A stretch of 64,000 bases of DNA from Plumapathes pennacea. Taxonomy: Eukaryota; Cnidaria; Anthozoa; Antipatharia; Myriopathidae. Of this stretch, positions 42,842 through 55,600 are shown in pieces. The notes under the pieces are model-generated. The model saw only the letters and a list, made by a program, of their open reading frames with translations. It had not been told where the DNA came from and searched no databases. The position numbers were made by a program, and so were the translations under genes. Where the stretch lies: NCBI GenBank assembly GCA_964036295.1, contig OZ038468.1:10860183-10924182 (forward strand), read 5' to 3'. The first letter of the stretch is position 1. Each line of letters opens with the position of its first letter.

Positions 42842-43539
42842 TATACATAACAGGAAGATATTACTTTAAAACAATTTATATCTGTAATTCTTCCTTTTCG
42901 CTTTTAAATTGCTCAGGTAAATGACAGGACTTTCTGTACTTGACGTCAAATTAATAAAATAAACGAAACAAAACAAAACAAAACAAAACAGCGCATTTGT
43001 AGTCTGGAGAGCTTGAGGACAAGCCAGACGGTGACCAGCTGCTGTTTTCTCCATACTCAACTGCACATTATCATTTTGTATGAAAGGAGAATTTTGCTAC
43101 TGATCACTCTTGCGGGGCAGGTTGGTTTCCCTTCTCAGACAAAGAATAGAACTCTCGCAGTTTTGTGCGAGTCTAAACAAAATTGCTCATTAAATTGTTG
43201 TGTATCATGAAGAATATAAAAGATCTCTATATGTGTGTTTCATTGCTTAATTCATGCAGACATTTTTGATTTAGACAATAACGGCACTCACAGCTATAAT
43301 CATTGCAAGCAATTTTCAAAATCAAATCTCTTTTCGCTGTCCCGCTGACACGAGACAAAATTTTATTTCAAATTTCGCATTAAACTTTATAGCGGAAGCT
43401 CCTGCGAACAGTTATGTGGAGACCCAAACCGCTAATCTCAAGAAAGGTTCATCTTCAAATGTACTTTTAGCAAATTGTTGCACAAAATATTTTCAAACAA
43501 GAAAACGTCTGTAGTATTCTAAGCTATGGAGCGTCTTCC

Positions 43540-44130
43540 TTATTCATGTTGCTGCTTGCCTAACAAGTAGCAAACGCAAACCAAATACTGAGTCATTGCG
43601 ACATGCCTCACACCTTTGCTTAAAAACGAGGCTTGGTGCAAAATCTTTTTATATAAAAGTCTGTTATAGGTACATTCATGTTCACATTCATGGAAATAAA
43701 ACTCCAATTCTCTTAGGTTGGCTCCAGTCGATGCCAATTGTTTCATTCGTTTCACGGCTTGCAAGCTTGCCTCCCATACAATGGCACAAACATCCAGGTC
43801 GTTTACAGCCATCTGTCAACCTGCCTAGCCTTGTATCTGTATCTTGTACAAAGTCACTTTTCTCGTGCTCTATCGCTTCTTTCCGCAATAAATCAAAATT
43901 GAAAGCTTAACTACCGCGCCTGGAGGTCGCATGCCAGAATGACGAACATCAGATTTCGCGCTGGTGTCGCCCTTGACGTCTCGAAAAAGCGCGATTACCG
44001 TCTTGATTATTACCCTCGCAGAGCTTGGGGAGTAGTTTTACTTATAAGTTTTGCTTATGATAAAGTTACTTTTCAGGTTCACATTCCAACTTTGTGGCTT
44101 CTCAATTCAGCTAATTTTTTTGTGAATTGA
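43540..44130. repeat. Diverged third relative of block D end
   Basis: caagcttgcctcccataca, cagccatctgtcaacctgcc and tttcgcgctggtgtcgccct parallel 37,390-37,660 and 47,280-47,550 at lower identity. The minus-strand frame here (IVWEASLQAVKRM) has a counterpart in the 47-kb copy (GVWEASLLAVKRI), so the segment may be coding-derived. Confidence 0.5.
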
Positions 44131-45040
44131 TGTTCGCAGTGCGCCGAGTATATACTCTGCGAGCAGCCAGTACACTGGTCCAGCATTGTTTGCTCAACCA
44201 GGTCAATATTAGTAAGACCATTTCACATGCAAAAGTTATCCCGGGCATGCAAGAAAGTATTCCACCCTTACTAAACCCATGTAAAGTCAAAACTCTCTGG
44301 ACAGACACTCTCATAAGCTGACAGCTCTGCTTTCGAATGCCTTCAAGAAACCCCGTCTGAACTCTTACTCAAACTCTTTACTTATGCATTCCAATAAGTG
44401 GACGTGGGCACTTTTGAGGGGTGAGATTTGGATCTTTCTTTTGTTTTTTAACTCCCGTAAGCGGAAACCCTGGTAGAACTATCCCTTTAGAAAAACTCAA
44501 TTGCAATCAATTAACTTCACACGTGTTTTTTTTTTCTTTTTTTTTCTAAAAGCAACTACAGTATTCCACAGTAACGACTGGCATTCAATTCAATCTCCTA
44601 CTGTTCTTTTATCAACCGGCCACAGGCCCGTGACATTGGTTTGTAACAGCACCCAGTTATGAAATTCAGTGAATTCAGTGTCCAGGCCGCTTACATGGCT
44701 CATTCTCGTAAGCGCGAACAGTTCCAGTCATACAGACACTTTTTCTGCTTCCAGAGAATGTTCATTTATGGGAGCTTTGACTGTAAGTAATAAAATAATG
44801 GCCCAATTTTCATGGCCATTGTAACTTTGTACAACTTATTACATCAGAAAGTTTGTGTGATTCCATGGAAAATGTCACAGCTGTCTTACACCAATCTGGT
44901 TGTGAATGCATGTGTGAAAATATGCATGAAAACTATAATATTGCATAAACCAACAAGTCTAACAGCCATCAACACAAATACATAAATACAGGCAGACAAT
45001 ATAATGTATTATGCACACATATATACAAGTCATGTAATTT
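44131..45040. other. No gene seen
   Basis: AT-rich sequence with a T-tract at 44,527-44,547. No repeat partner within the window apart from its right edge, where repeat P copy 2 starts. Confidence 0.4.
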
Positions 45041-45787
45041 ACATCTACTGCAGATTACCTCTTTCTTTGTTCCAGCAACCCATCAATGTCATATTTCAGC
45101 CATGTTCCAAGTTACAACTTTTACTCCACAAAAATTCCTGAAAAAAAAAATGTTATAATTGTTTACTCACTCGAAAATAAAATTCATATCTTCACGCTAC
45201 CATATAATATCCTCTATGTATGTATTCTGATACATATAACAACATGTAATGAAGCTAAACCACCCCACTCCCTGTAAATTTCTAAAACATAACACATGTA
45301 TGATTTACTGTGGTGTAGTGACAACATTACTGAAATTAAAGTTGATCACTCTTCGGAGTGAAAGAGTTAACTGACTGAGCAAGGTAACAAAAGCCACCTT
45401 CTCCCAGGCCTAGTTTCACCACAGATACACCTGTATTAGGTAAAATATAGAATGAATAAAATAGAAGCTTTAACTGATTAAAGAGGTCCTCTCAACCACA
45501 CTGGATCCTTTGTGCACTGAAAACCTTGATCCTTTTCATTTTTAGGGCCCCTAAAGTTGATTACATCTGCCTCATTTGAAAAAAAAATTAGTTTTCCAAT
45601 TTGCCTGAAAGTTTTACTTAGTACCTATTTTGCCATTGATTTATTCTGTTGGGAAAAAAAATTCAGTCTTGAATTTTATTCACATTTCCAGATGTAAACA
45701 AAAACATTAAATTGGCTGCAGAAAAGGCCTATTTAAAGTCACTCACAGAAATTTAGGGTTACTGTTGGATGAACTTCTTTAGATATC
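45041..45787. repeat. Repeat P, copy 2, left part
   Basis: Matches 1-165 and then 2010-2795, without the minisatellite and other extra material. It breaks at agatatcact, where copy 1 continues agtattctctg. Confidence 0.85.
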
Positions 45788-45934
45788 ACTCCTGGAGAAA
45801 TAACGCGCGCAGCTACCTCCAATTCCTGGGAGGTTTAGGGAATGATAAGCGTAACTCGACTCGCAAAAATAAACCAAATGCGCAGTAATTACAGAAGCGA
45901 GATACCATTCTCAAATGAAGTTTATTTTAAACTA

Positions 45935-47620
45935 CTAGAAATACGATAATCGCAGATATCCCCTCGCTCAGTAGTGGGTTTTCGGAAAGCGGGATTCTTG
46001 TTTATTTTCGGTTCGGAGATTATTTAAAAATTTTTTTGCAAACCACGGCTGTGTAGCGACGTCACCAGTCGGCCGCTAAAAAAAATCTTTGTCGCACGGC
46101 AGTCTGGTTTAGTTCAGACAACGTGCACAGTCTGCAATTTTCGTAGACACTAAGATGAACTTCAAAATTCGCTGAGACAACAAAGCCGATCTTGGACACT
46201 GAAATTTTTTTTTTCCTTTTTTTTTTACTTTATAAGTTTAATACGCTTCTTCGAGTGTGACAAAATCTAGAGCCGTCAAAGCGAGTCGCTTGTTTACACG
46301 CTTTCGAAGTCTCGGGACCGTGTGAATTTTGGCAGGGATTCAATTTTGAACACAACAACTTTTCAAACTGCGTTTTACGATTTTAAAATCTTTGACAGAA
46401 AAAAGAAATCAAGTCACTAAATAATACAAGGTCCGATTGTATTGAGCGAGCAAACCCGGTCACTAAATAATACAAGGTCCGATTGTGTTGAGCGAGTATC
46501 TTACGGGGTCCCGCTAGTAGACAATAATATACAATAGACTGTAATTGTTTAATTTGGAAAGCAGTGGCCGGATATTTTCTACTTTAATAGCCTTCAAAAA
46601 GCAAAAGCATCTTAACCCGGTTACATTTTATCCTTGAATACAGTGTGCCAACAAACGCGGCGACAAAACTTCACAGCATGTGTCAGACTGTCAGTGAAAT
46701 TATGCAAATATGTCAGGAATCAGATGACACAATCTTGCATGAAGGCACTCTGAAATAGCTTTGAAAACTAGCGAAGAGATCACAGTATAATCCTATTTGG
46801 CCTTCATCACAGTTCCCGGGGCATTAAACGACAAAATATACGGCAATTGTTGAAATACCATAATGATAACACGACCCTCATTTAACAAAAGCGTTGTACG
46901 TTAATTGATGTAAATTTTCAAAACTCACCGGTTCCTGAAAGCCATAGCTTTAGCTCTTTTCCAGCAAAGGAAACAAAACCCAAAACACCATTGTTTACGT
47001 CTTCATTGATTTCAAAGTACACTGTATAGAGCAGTCCTGATACAGTACGAAAATTCCACTTTCCATTGTATTGTGTGTCGTCATCTTGTCAAACTTGGAT
47101 TCTGAAAACTACATTCCTGTTATTGTAAAAGGTGAAATTTGCCACGATGATTGTTCAATTTCCACCAACTGTATTTTGCTATTTCTTTCTGAAGAAGTGT
47201 CTGCGTTTTAACACAATACTGGCGTCTGGGATTGTGTTCAGGTCGACCAGTTGTGCCTTTAAGAATCCGTTTCACGGCTAGTAAGCTTGCCTCCCATACA
47301 CCGGCAAAATATCCGGGCAAATTATAGCCGTCCGTCGAACTGCTTGGCCTTGTATCTGCATCTTATTGTACAAAATCACTTCCGTTCGTACTCTTACAGC
47401 TACCGCATGTCACTAAGAAAATGGCGGTTTACAGTTAAGCTGCCAATGTAACCTCGCAGTGGTCGCTCGACGCGGATGGCCCTGGGGACGAGTCGTACCC
47501 CACACACACACACACGAACATTAAATTTCGAGATGGCGACACGCTTGGAGTCTTCAAATGATGCGATTTTGCTGCATTAGCGCCGTGATTATTTCCCTCA
47601 CTTCGTTCGGGGACAATACA
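45935..47620. repeat. Duplicated block D, copy 2
   Basis: Second copy of 35,996-37,735, same orientation, starting at the family T terminus. It lies within the material that splits repeat P copy 2. Confidence 0.9.
46929..47101 (-). pseudogene. Exon-like frame with 2-bp insertion, in block D copy 2
   Basis: Same exon as 37,047-37,217. Here the TGA position is TCA (Ser), but two added bases near its 5' end (acacacaat for acaacacaat region) shift the frame. Open text: GLLYTVYFEINEDVNNG, then LGFVSFAGKELKLWLSGT. Confidence 0.5.
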
Positions 47621-48439
47621 TAAATGACCCAAATATGTGACAAAAAGAACAAAAGATAATTCAAAAAGCAACAAAACATGAAGTTAAAAATCGCTGAATG
47701 AAATAGTTTGTCGCAGCGTTCATCCATCCGAAGACGAAAAGCGAATTTATCTAAACAAAACTTGAGTGAAATGGTTCTAAACTTCAGATTGATATTCTAA
47801 AATCACAGATCAATCTCGTTAAAGTAAATCTATTAATTCTGCAGACAAAATAAGAGCAAAATTAGCAATCGGACTTGAAATAATTTTGCGAAGTACATCG
47901 CCACGTGGTGGTAAACCAAGTCAGTTTCACGAAGAAATTGATCGATAATTCTTTCCTACGGATTTGTTTCGCGGTCACTATCAAGACGAATAATTGCACA
48001 AATCAATCTCCGGCAAACACAACGAAGAAACATACTCCCTCGGACAGATCAGAAGCTTACAAGAATCCGCGCTTGTACGACCGCCATTGCAAGTTCAAAC
48101 AACATGACATCTCTCCTTTCGTCTTCATCGGCCGAAGGCTCTTACAGATTGTAAATCTGTCAGAATCTGTTCATAAGACGCCACTTATTGTTGAGGAGAT
48201 AAACTTCTACGTTTAGCAGCATTAAAGTCGCACTTTTTGTCCGTGAAAGTACAAAAACAAATGGCGTACACGCGGATGGCGCCGCGACGAAAATCATGAA
48301 ATTTCATCGTCTTCTGATCTCTTTGTTTAGCTGTCAAAAAAATGTGCAAAACACAGATTCTGATTGGTTCATTCTTACAATAAAGGTTTATAACAATAGA
48401 TTTGACAAAAATTGACCAGGGGAGGGTGGGAAGAGGTTT
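47621..48439. other. No gene supported
   Basis: A plus frame of 103 codons at 47,905-48,216 (MVVNQVSFTKKLIDNSF...) has no recognisable domain. Left as unassigned. Confidence 0.35.
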
Positions 48440-48612
48440 TTCCCGACACGTTTTTTTTACGGCCGGTGTAGTGGGCAAAAATGCCCCCCCAATATTTTGC
48501 CTCCCCGGGCATTTCATCCCAGGCGATAATGCCCTCCGGGCATTTCCGCCCAGGCAAAAATGCTCTAGCTAAAGTTTCCCCCCCTGGGCTAAAATGCCCG
48601 GCGTTCAGAAAG
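48440..48612. repeat. GC-rich gcccaggcaaaaatgc repeats, left
   Basis: Several units built on ggcaaaaatgcc and cccgggcattt. An inverse-oriented set lies at 53,935-54,065 next to a related ggccggygta word. Confidence 0.65.
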
Positions 48613-49449
48613 GTCGTTTCAATAGTTGCTAATAACTGTAGCCAAACAAGGATACTTAAATACAAGCAAAGGCATATTCAAAAAGGTTAGCACAATACCA
48701 GGACTCTTCTAAGGCGTCATAAAAGAGAATTATTCAGTTGCGCCAAAATGTGATACCGATTCCAGACTTTCTTATCTTACTCCACAGGGAGCGTGCACCT
48801 TCCGTGACGCGATTCACGCTGGTTGACCACGGCGTCTGTTTAACACCTCCTCAAACGGAAGGGGAGGCCCAATGGAGAGAAAAGAAAACACGTAAAAAAA
48901 GAAAAAAAAATTGAACTTAGGGGAGAGGGGGAAGGAGGGTACTACCCTCCTCACTTTTTTATATTCTTTCCCTTCCATTTCGAGAACTTTGAAATTCAGG
49001 TTTGCGGTTTGCTTTGAAACTTTTCTAAAATAAATTGTGGGCTGCCTGCGATTTCTCTGTCATTGATTGTCTTGGCATTTCCGAGGACAAAACCTTTGTC
49101 ATCTTCGACAGCAAATTTCAAATTGCTGTTTTGATAGTCTTTCGGGCAAGCTATTATTTAAAAAGTTCGTTCTTTTATTTTGTTTAATCATATTGTAACC
49201 AACACTGATCACTGTGTTGCGTTTAGTTAGTTATTACAATACAGTACGTGTCTGAATCTATTGAGTCACAACTCAGATATCTTTGGAATATCCGTTTAGT
49301 ACAATACTTGATTATTATTGTGAACTAGCCTTTCTTTATTGTTTCGCTTTTTTGTATAGCCTTTGTTCTGCTGTATGACTGTACGTGTACTTTAGACTTG
49401 TGAAGGGGATTTCTGAGGTTCCTCGTAGCGTTCAGACCGTTTGTAATTA
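48613..49449. other. No gene seen
   Basis: Contains a purine-rich tract at 48,885-48,945 (aaaagaaaaaaaa, gggggaaggaggg). Nothing coding is supported. Confidence 0.4.
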
Positions 49450-50560
49450 AGAGCGAATTTTCGTAAACACCGGGTGAAATGAGAAAAATGTGGCACATCA
49501 GTCAAAAATCGGGGTTCTTCATATTTTGTCCAGAGATAGCCTATGGTGTGCCAATTACTTTCGTATATTTATTTTGTTCAAACATTTTTGGAATTTCAAG
49601 AAAAAAGTTAAAACCGCTACGCCTCAAAATGACTAAAATGAAAGGAATTAATAGGACCACAAAAGCCTTCGCACGCGACCGCGCAACGAAATTCTGTTCT
49701 TAAATGTATTCATCTATTGATTAAGAAGACATCCACGAGCAATTTGAGCCTATAAATAGAATTATAGGTCAAATATTGAATATCTGGTGTCGGGGCAAAG
49801 ACAGCCCAAATTTCAATACTCGCAAATTTCAGTTTAGAGCACTTTTTCAAAAAATCATTTCTATGTCCGGTATTACTCAGATTTGCACAAAGATTCGGTT
49901 GTAATATCTAGAAGTGTTGTTTTTATCAAGAATATAAAAATTAGTTTGGTACTTTTCATTGCTCGAAAGAACTAACGCGGCTAATTTTGCCAAAATCACA
50001 ACATCGACTTGTAAACAACGCGCAACGATCAATTCACACTTTCGAATAAACTCGAATAAATCTTCGCCTACTACCTCAAACTTGGCACAAAACTCTGCAA
50101 GAGACCTTATAATAAGTTTAACTTTCAATACCACCGGTTAACGATTGATTTATGTGTTTTTTTCCTATCAAAATGCCTCTTCAACTCAGTGGTCGACAAG
50201 CGCTAACTGATCGCTTCACTTTCTTTGCCAATTTACGCCTCATTTTGCTTTATTCTGCTAAAATATAGCACAAATATGTTTCCAAGGATGTCCCTGTCGC
50301 TTTAAGAGCTCTTTCTTGTAAAAAATGAAAGATTTATGCAGTCAAAACATACGCGCCGACGTCACCGTGCGTTCGTTATTGGTGTCACGCAATCTTAAAA
50401 CTCAGCGAGATATATTTATTATATTTAGTTATACTGATATCCCTTGTTTGACCCAAAAATATATTAACTTTGTTTTGCCATTATCGCTAACGGGAATGAA
50501 AATGCGACATAAAACTTTATTTGGGTATCAAAGTGGCCAAATCATGAAAACAACAGGAAC
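49450..50560. repeat. Left arm of a 1.1-kb inverted repeat
   Basis: Reverse complement of 52,145-53,255. The middle (about 49,860-50,450) appears nearly identical in both arms, while the outer 250 bases differ by substitutions and indels. Arms are separated by 1.58 kb. Confidence 0.9.
49877..50134 (-). CDS. 85-codon ORF, identical in both arms (left)
   Basis: MVLKVKLIIRSLAEFCAKF and then VGEDLFEFIRKCELIVARC. The same 85-residue protein is encoded at 52,574-52,831. Not recognised, with a hydrophobic helical middle. It may be a chance ORF preserved by gene conversion between arms. Confidence 0.3.
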   Translation of the reverse strand: MVLKVKLIIRSLAEFCAKFEVVGEDLFEFIRKCELIVARCLQVDVVILAKLAALVLSSNEKYQTNFYILDKNNTSRYYNRIFVQI

Positions 50561-50763
50561 CATAAACTAGAATGGTTATGGCCTGAGTAATCAAAACAGC
50601 ACGAAGGCAAAAGTAACTCTTCTGACTTGACATTGTACCGTACACGTCATTAGGAGCTGCAAGACAACTTTATAGAAAATATCCCCAAAATGTTTCCCCC
50701 CCTCCCTCCTCCCATACCCAGAAACGGATTATTATATATTTTGGTCTCTCTCTCTCCCCCCCC

Positions 50764-50809
<46 letters not shown>

Positions 50810-52144
50810 ATTTCAATTTTCTCCAATACATTATTTGTACTTTACACCTTTGAGACTCCACTTCGTCCCAACACAACCCACCGTCCCATACAATTGTGTC
50901 ATAAACTGGCTTTGGGAGAAAAGTGCCCTTTCATTAAATCAAAAATCAAAAGTCAAAAATCAAAAATTCCAAAAGCGGCAACTTTTAAGTTAAAAGCCCT
51001 GTATATATGAAAAAAGGTTGGCCCGGGGACCCTAGCCTGGGCGCGCCAACTATTCACACATTTATTTATTATAAATCGAAGCGAGCGTGTACAAAGTGAT
51101 ATAAAGTTACAGTAGTCTACTTGAAATAGTTTTAGTATGTACCGTAAGCACACCCATGCACTGCAGATAGTCTTAAAGTTATATTTTCCGTTGTTCTTTC
51201 TCTTTTAATTGTACCAAAGAGAAGATATGAAGCCAGATTTGGAAACGAATTTCCTATCAGAGCAGATAACAAATTATAAAAAAAGACTTGACGCACGTAC
51301 CCGAACCAGCCGCAACAAATATACCCGTGCGGCGAAGGATTGCCCAAGAGAGCGCTTTGTTGATCCCGCGATCAGCCTTGCGCGATTTCCCCTTCTCACC
51401 ATGTCTGCATAGGCCCGCTGGAACTCGGCAACGCTGCGATCTTTTGCGCCAACCAATTCGCAAAGAATAGCGGTGTGAAGCGCAAATCGTCAATTTTGAT
51501 ATATCAGACGGCGGAGTAAATATTGACGCCCGTGCTAATATCAATTCAACTTCGGTCTCAACATCGCTTATCCCATCGCCTTTTTGTGCCCCGAAATATC
51601 CTTATTACAGGAAAAAAGAACTTATCTCCATTACAGACTCGCCTCCGCTTCTCAATTTGCCAAATCTGTTTTGAAAAACTAAAACCTTTATGTCACCGTT
51701 GGTATCTTTTCCTAACACCTGACGGCAGCTGCTTCTACAACCAATATAGGTATTCATTTTGGTGTGTTGGGAAAAAGTAAAACGGAAGTTGCCCCGCCCG
51801 ACCCCGCCTTTACGAGTCCTTTTATTTTCTTTTTTTCCCCTCGGCACTGAGTAACAAGACAAGACGGCCACTGAATAGAAAGAAAAATACGGAAAATAAA
51901 CTAAAATGTGAATCTCTGTTAGTGATGTAAATTTGAGAAGAGGTCTTATTAGAGCCGAGAAAAAAAAAACAAAAAAAAACACAACAACAACAACATGAGG
52001 GTGTCTGAATGGGTGAATAAATGCAATATTTGTATAAGTCATGCGCTTCACGAACAGATAAAACTCTCGAGAGACAGTCACATAAATAAAGATATTTCTT
52101 GGCCAGATATATATTCATGTATCATTTCAAGTACAAATTCTATT
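50561..52144. other. Spacer between inverted arms
   Basis: Holds a C-run and a (TC)n tract at 50,753-50,808, and (aaaac/caa)n at 51,960-51,995. Several 60-100-codon frames occur on both strands without recognisable motifs. No transposase was found. Confidence 0.4.
50753..50808. repeat. (C)n(TC)n microsatellite
   Basis: A C-run of about 18 is followed by about 16 TC units. Confidence 0.95.
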
Positions 52145-53255
52145 GTTGTTGTTTTCATTATTTGGCCATTTTGATACCCAAATAATAAAGTTTCATGTCG
52201 CATTTTCATTCCCGGTAGCGATAATGACAAAACAAAGTTAATATATTTTTGGGTCAAACAAGGGATATTAATGTAACTATAAAATATAATAAACATATCT
52301 CGCTAAGTTTTAAGATTGCGTGACACCAATAACGAACGCACGGTGACGTCGGCGCGTATGTTTTGACTGCATAAATCTTTCATTTTTTACAAGAAAGAGC
52401 TCTTAAAGCGACAGGGACATCCTTGGAAACATATTTGTGCTATATTGTAGCAGAATAAAGCGAAATGAGGCGTAAATTGGCAAAGAAAGTGAAGCAATCA
52501 GTTAGCGCTTGTCGACCACTGAGTTGAAGAGGCATTTTGATAGGAAAAAAACACATAAATCAATCGTTAACCGGTGGTATTGAAAGTTAAACTTATTATA
52601 AGGTCTCTTGCAGAGTTTTGTGCCAAGTTTGAGGTAGTAGGCGAAGATTTATTCGAGTTTATTCGAAAGTGTGAATTGATCGTTGCGCGTTGTTTACAAG
52701 TCGATGTTGTGATTTTGGCAAAATTAGCCGCGTTAGTTCTTTCGAGCAATGAAAAGTACCAAACTAATTTTTATATTCTTGATAAAAACAACACTTCTAG
52801 ATATTACAACCGAATCTTTGTGCAAATCTGAGTAATACCGGACATAGAAATGATTTTTTGAAAAAGTGCTCTAAACTGAAATTTGCGAGTATTGAAATTT
52901 GGGCTGTCTTTGCCCCGACACCAGATATTCAATATTTGACCTATAATTCTATTTATAGGCTCAAATTGCTCGTGGATGTCTTCTTAATCAATAGATGAAG
53001 ACATTTATGTGTAGAGTTTCGTTGCGCGGTCGCGTGCAAAGGTTTTTGTGGTCCTCCAAATCCTTTCATTTTAGCCATTTCGAGGGGTATGGCGATTTTT
53101 CAAAAATTTCACGAAATGAAAAAGTTTCTAGACAAACTAAATATACCAGAGTAATTGGCAAACCATAGGTTATCTATTGACAAAATAAAAAGAACCCCGA
53201 ATTTTGACTGATGTGCCACTCCTCACCCGGTCAGAAAAAAAAGTTGCTCTTAAAG
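52145..53255. repeat. Right arm of the 1.1-kb inverted repeat
   Basis: Inverse of 49,450-50,560; see that entry. The outer boundary is cggtcagaaaaaa here against caccgggtgaaatgag on the left. Confidence 0.9.
52574..52831 (+). CDS. 85-codon ORF, identical in both arms (right)
   Basis: The same protein as the minus-strand ORF at 49,877-50,134, with no residue change. It ends RYYNRIFVQI. Confidence 0.3.
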   Translation: MVLKVKLIIRSLAEFCAKFEVVGEDLFEFIRKCELIVARCLQVDVVILAKLAALVLSSNEKYQTNFYILDKNNTSRYYNRIFVQI

Positions 53256-53934
53256 TGTTATGTTAGTGACCTGTGAGCTCGTTCTGCTCCGTGCCCTCGG
53301 CAAGCGTTACAAATGTGTGCCGTTTTGGACAATCTGGCTTTCGCCTATGATAAGTCAATTGTATCCGACATATGTCAAGTTACATTGCTAATCAAAGTAC
53401 AATAACCATATTAAGGGTCGCAACTTGTGCTTTTCCCACTTAACTGGAAATGTATTTCAACAAAAACCAAATAAATATTTGCCGTTGTATTTAGAAACAA
53501 ACGACTTCAATGGAATTCTGTACAAGGTAAAGTTTGAACGTGAACTATTAACGTTTGGAGTACCTGTTTCTCGTCCACCACTGAATAATTAGTGTATCCG
53601 GCTGTCAAGTTACTAAACCCAATTGAAAAGGTAAAAGTGTACTATTAGAGGCACAACGTGGGTAAGCTATCATTCGATACAGTATTAGTTGAAAAGTTCC
53701 CAGATCGCTGAACTGAAATGTCTTCCGAGAGAGACCTCTCCGTCCGCCCACCTCACCCCTCCGAAACAGTTCATCAAAGAAACCGTAGGTCACGCAGCAC
53801 TTGACAGTATGAACTGATTACATCCAGATGTCTGGCTAGAGTTTGATCATTTTAGTATCGTATGTTTACGCACGGACAAGCTGCGCATGGATTTGTTGAT
53901 CAGAATTACCTGTAACTCGAAATCGATGATTTTG
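53256..53934. other. No gene seen
   Basis: No domain, splice signal set or repeat partner was recognised. Confidence 0.4.
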
Positions 53935-54065
53935 CGAAGGGGGGGGGGGGGGGCATTTTTGCCCAGAGAGGGCCTTTTTGCCTGGGCAAAAACGCCCGGG
54001 GAGGCATTTTTACCTGGGCAAAAAAGCCCGGGGAGGCATTTTTGCCAGGGGGGCAAAAAAGACTC
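53935..54065. repeat. GC-rich gcatttttgcccaggc repeats, right
   Basis: A G-run of about 16 is followed by three units of about 30 bases (gcctgggcaaaaacgcccgg, gaggcatttttacctgggc). Inverse relative of 48,440-48,612. Confidence 0.7.
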
Positions 54066-54103
54066 TTACACCGGTTTCGGCCGGCGTAGGAGCGAATGGG
54101 GTG

Positions 54104-55600
54104 CACCTTGGTCACTGCATCCATTAAACAGACCTCTTCTTTCTGCCATTCACATGCATAATCTGCATTTTTACAAGAACTATGGAACTGGTAATGAACA
54201 TTGTCCAAAAACTCCTGCTGTCACATTCCTGACTTCCTAAAAGAATTGAAAAGTATCAAACCCAGCACAGCCATATAATTACTTTTATGTGGCCAACAAA
54301 TATAAATTCTGGACATTTTAAATTCTTACCAAGGAAACTTTGATAAATTGGGAAACATTAATATTACACAATCAGTGGTAATTAATTCTTTCACTCCCAA
54401 AATGCAGATTCTCCCAACTTTTTGACAAGAAAATGTTTGAATGAAGGAGTGAGAATTGATAACTAGATTAATCAGTATTAGGCCAAGTTCTCTATACTCC
54501 TACAATGTACTGCATCTCAACTGGTGAACAACTGAAGGAGAAAATAGAAGTTGACCTTGGGAGTAAAAGTGAAGATAATACCAGAAAAAAAATTAAGAGG
54601 CTGCTAGCTGTCATATCTAGAATATTCACCAGACCACCTTCAAACAATTTTCTTAATTTTCAGTGGAGCAACAACTGAATGTGTAAGCAGTACAGTGGAA
54701 CTTCGCCTTACGACCACCTCGTTAATACGACCAGTATTTTTTTGCTCTGTTGGTGGTCGTATTAATGAGGTTCCACACTATACCTGAAGGTGTGTATCAA
54801 GTCTGACAAAGCATTGCTGTGATTTTCTAATGTAATTTTCAAATTGAATAACTTAGAAAGAAATGGAAAACAATGAATTAATGATTTACTCAAGAAGCAA
54901 ATGAATAGCAGTTTCCATCATTGAGTGAAAAAACCTTCAGATCACTTGTACCAATGGCAACCTCATTCCCAGGCTCTTTCCTCTCCCTTCAGGAGCAGGG
55001 AGCCGGGAGAGAAAAGAGCCTGGGAATAAGGTCATAACAATAGTAGATACAGTGAAACCTCATACGATGGCCAAAGGACTGGGAAAATGTGTTTGCCATA
55101 ATGAGGTTTCATTATAGCAAGGTTCTGCTTCCATACATTTCACTGTTACTGGGCTCTAGATAACGGGCTGAAGAATGTGGTTTGTAATATCGAGGTTTTC
55201 GTTACACAGAAGTTCGTTATATTGAGGTTTCACTGTACATCAAAGCATTTTATTTCTAACCTGATTCAATACAGCCCAAACACAAAAAGATCTGAAGAAA
55301 TAACATTATAATGAAGATTCCTGGGCATTTGACACCAAACTGTGGGAAGTTTGGGACTAGATTGCACACGTGCATCATCAAGAATTGTATTCACAAAATA
55401 CAATCACTTCCACATCTAATTTACAGAAAATTGATCGAGGCCCAGAGAACGGTCACTTGCCCTTCCATTTGCCATAAGTGTGGGGGCCATTTGAATGGCT
55501 TTTTGGGCCCAAGGGTAGAGAATTTGACTGCCAAAACTCAAAAGTTCAAATGCCCGGGGGCGGGGTTGTGTGATACAGACAAATTGACCAGCACATATAT
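54104..55600. repeat. Repeat P, copy 2, right part
   Basis: Resumes homology to copy 1 at gcaccttggt (copy 1 about 2830) and runs to about 4590 of copy 1. It includes the palindromic MITE (54,692-54,781), the hairpin (54,969-55,023) and the mariner-type MITE (55,048-55,237). Ends at a family T terminus at about 55,625. Confidence 0.85.

Noticed and set aside
47905..48216. 103-codon plus-strand ORF
   Set aside because: No domain, no splice context and no conserved partner; kept only as a note.
50670..51010. Frames through the (TC)n tract
   Set aside because: Low-complexity read-through (RERERERE / SLSLSLSL).
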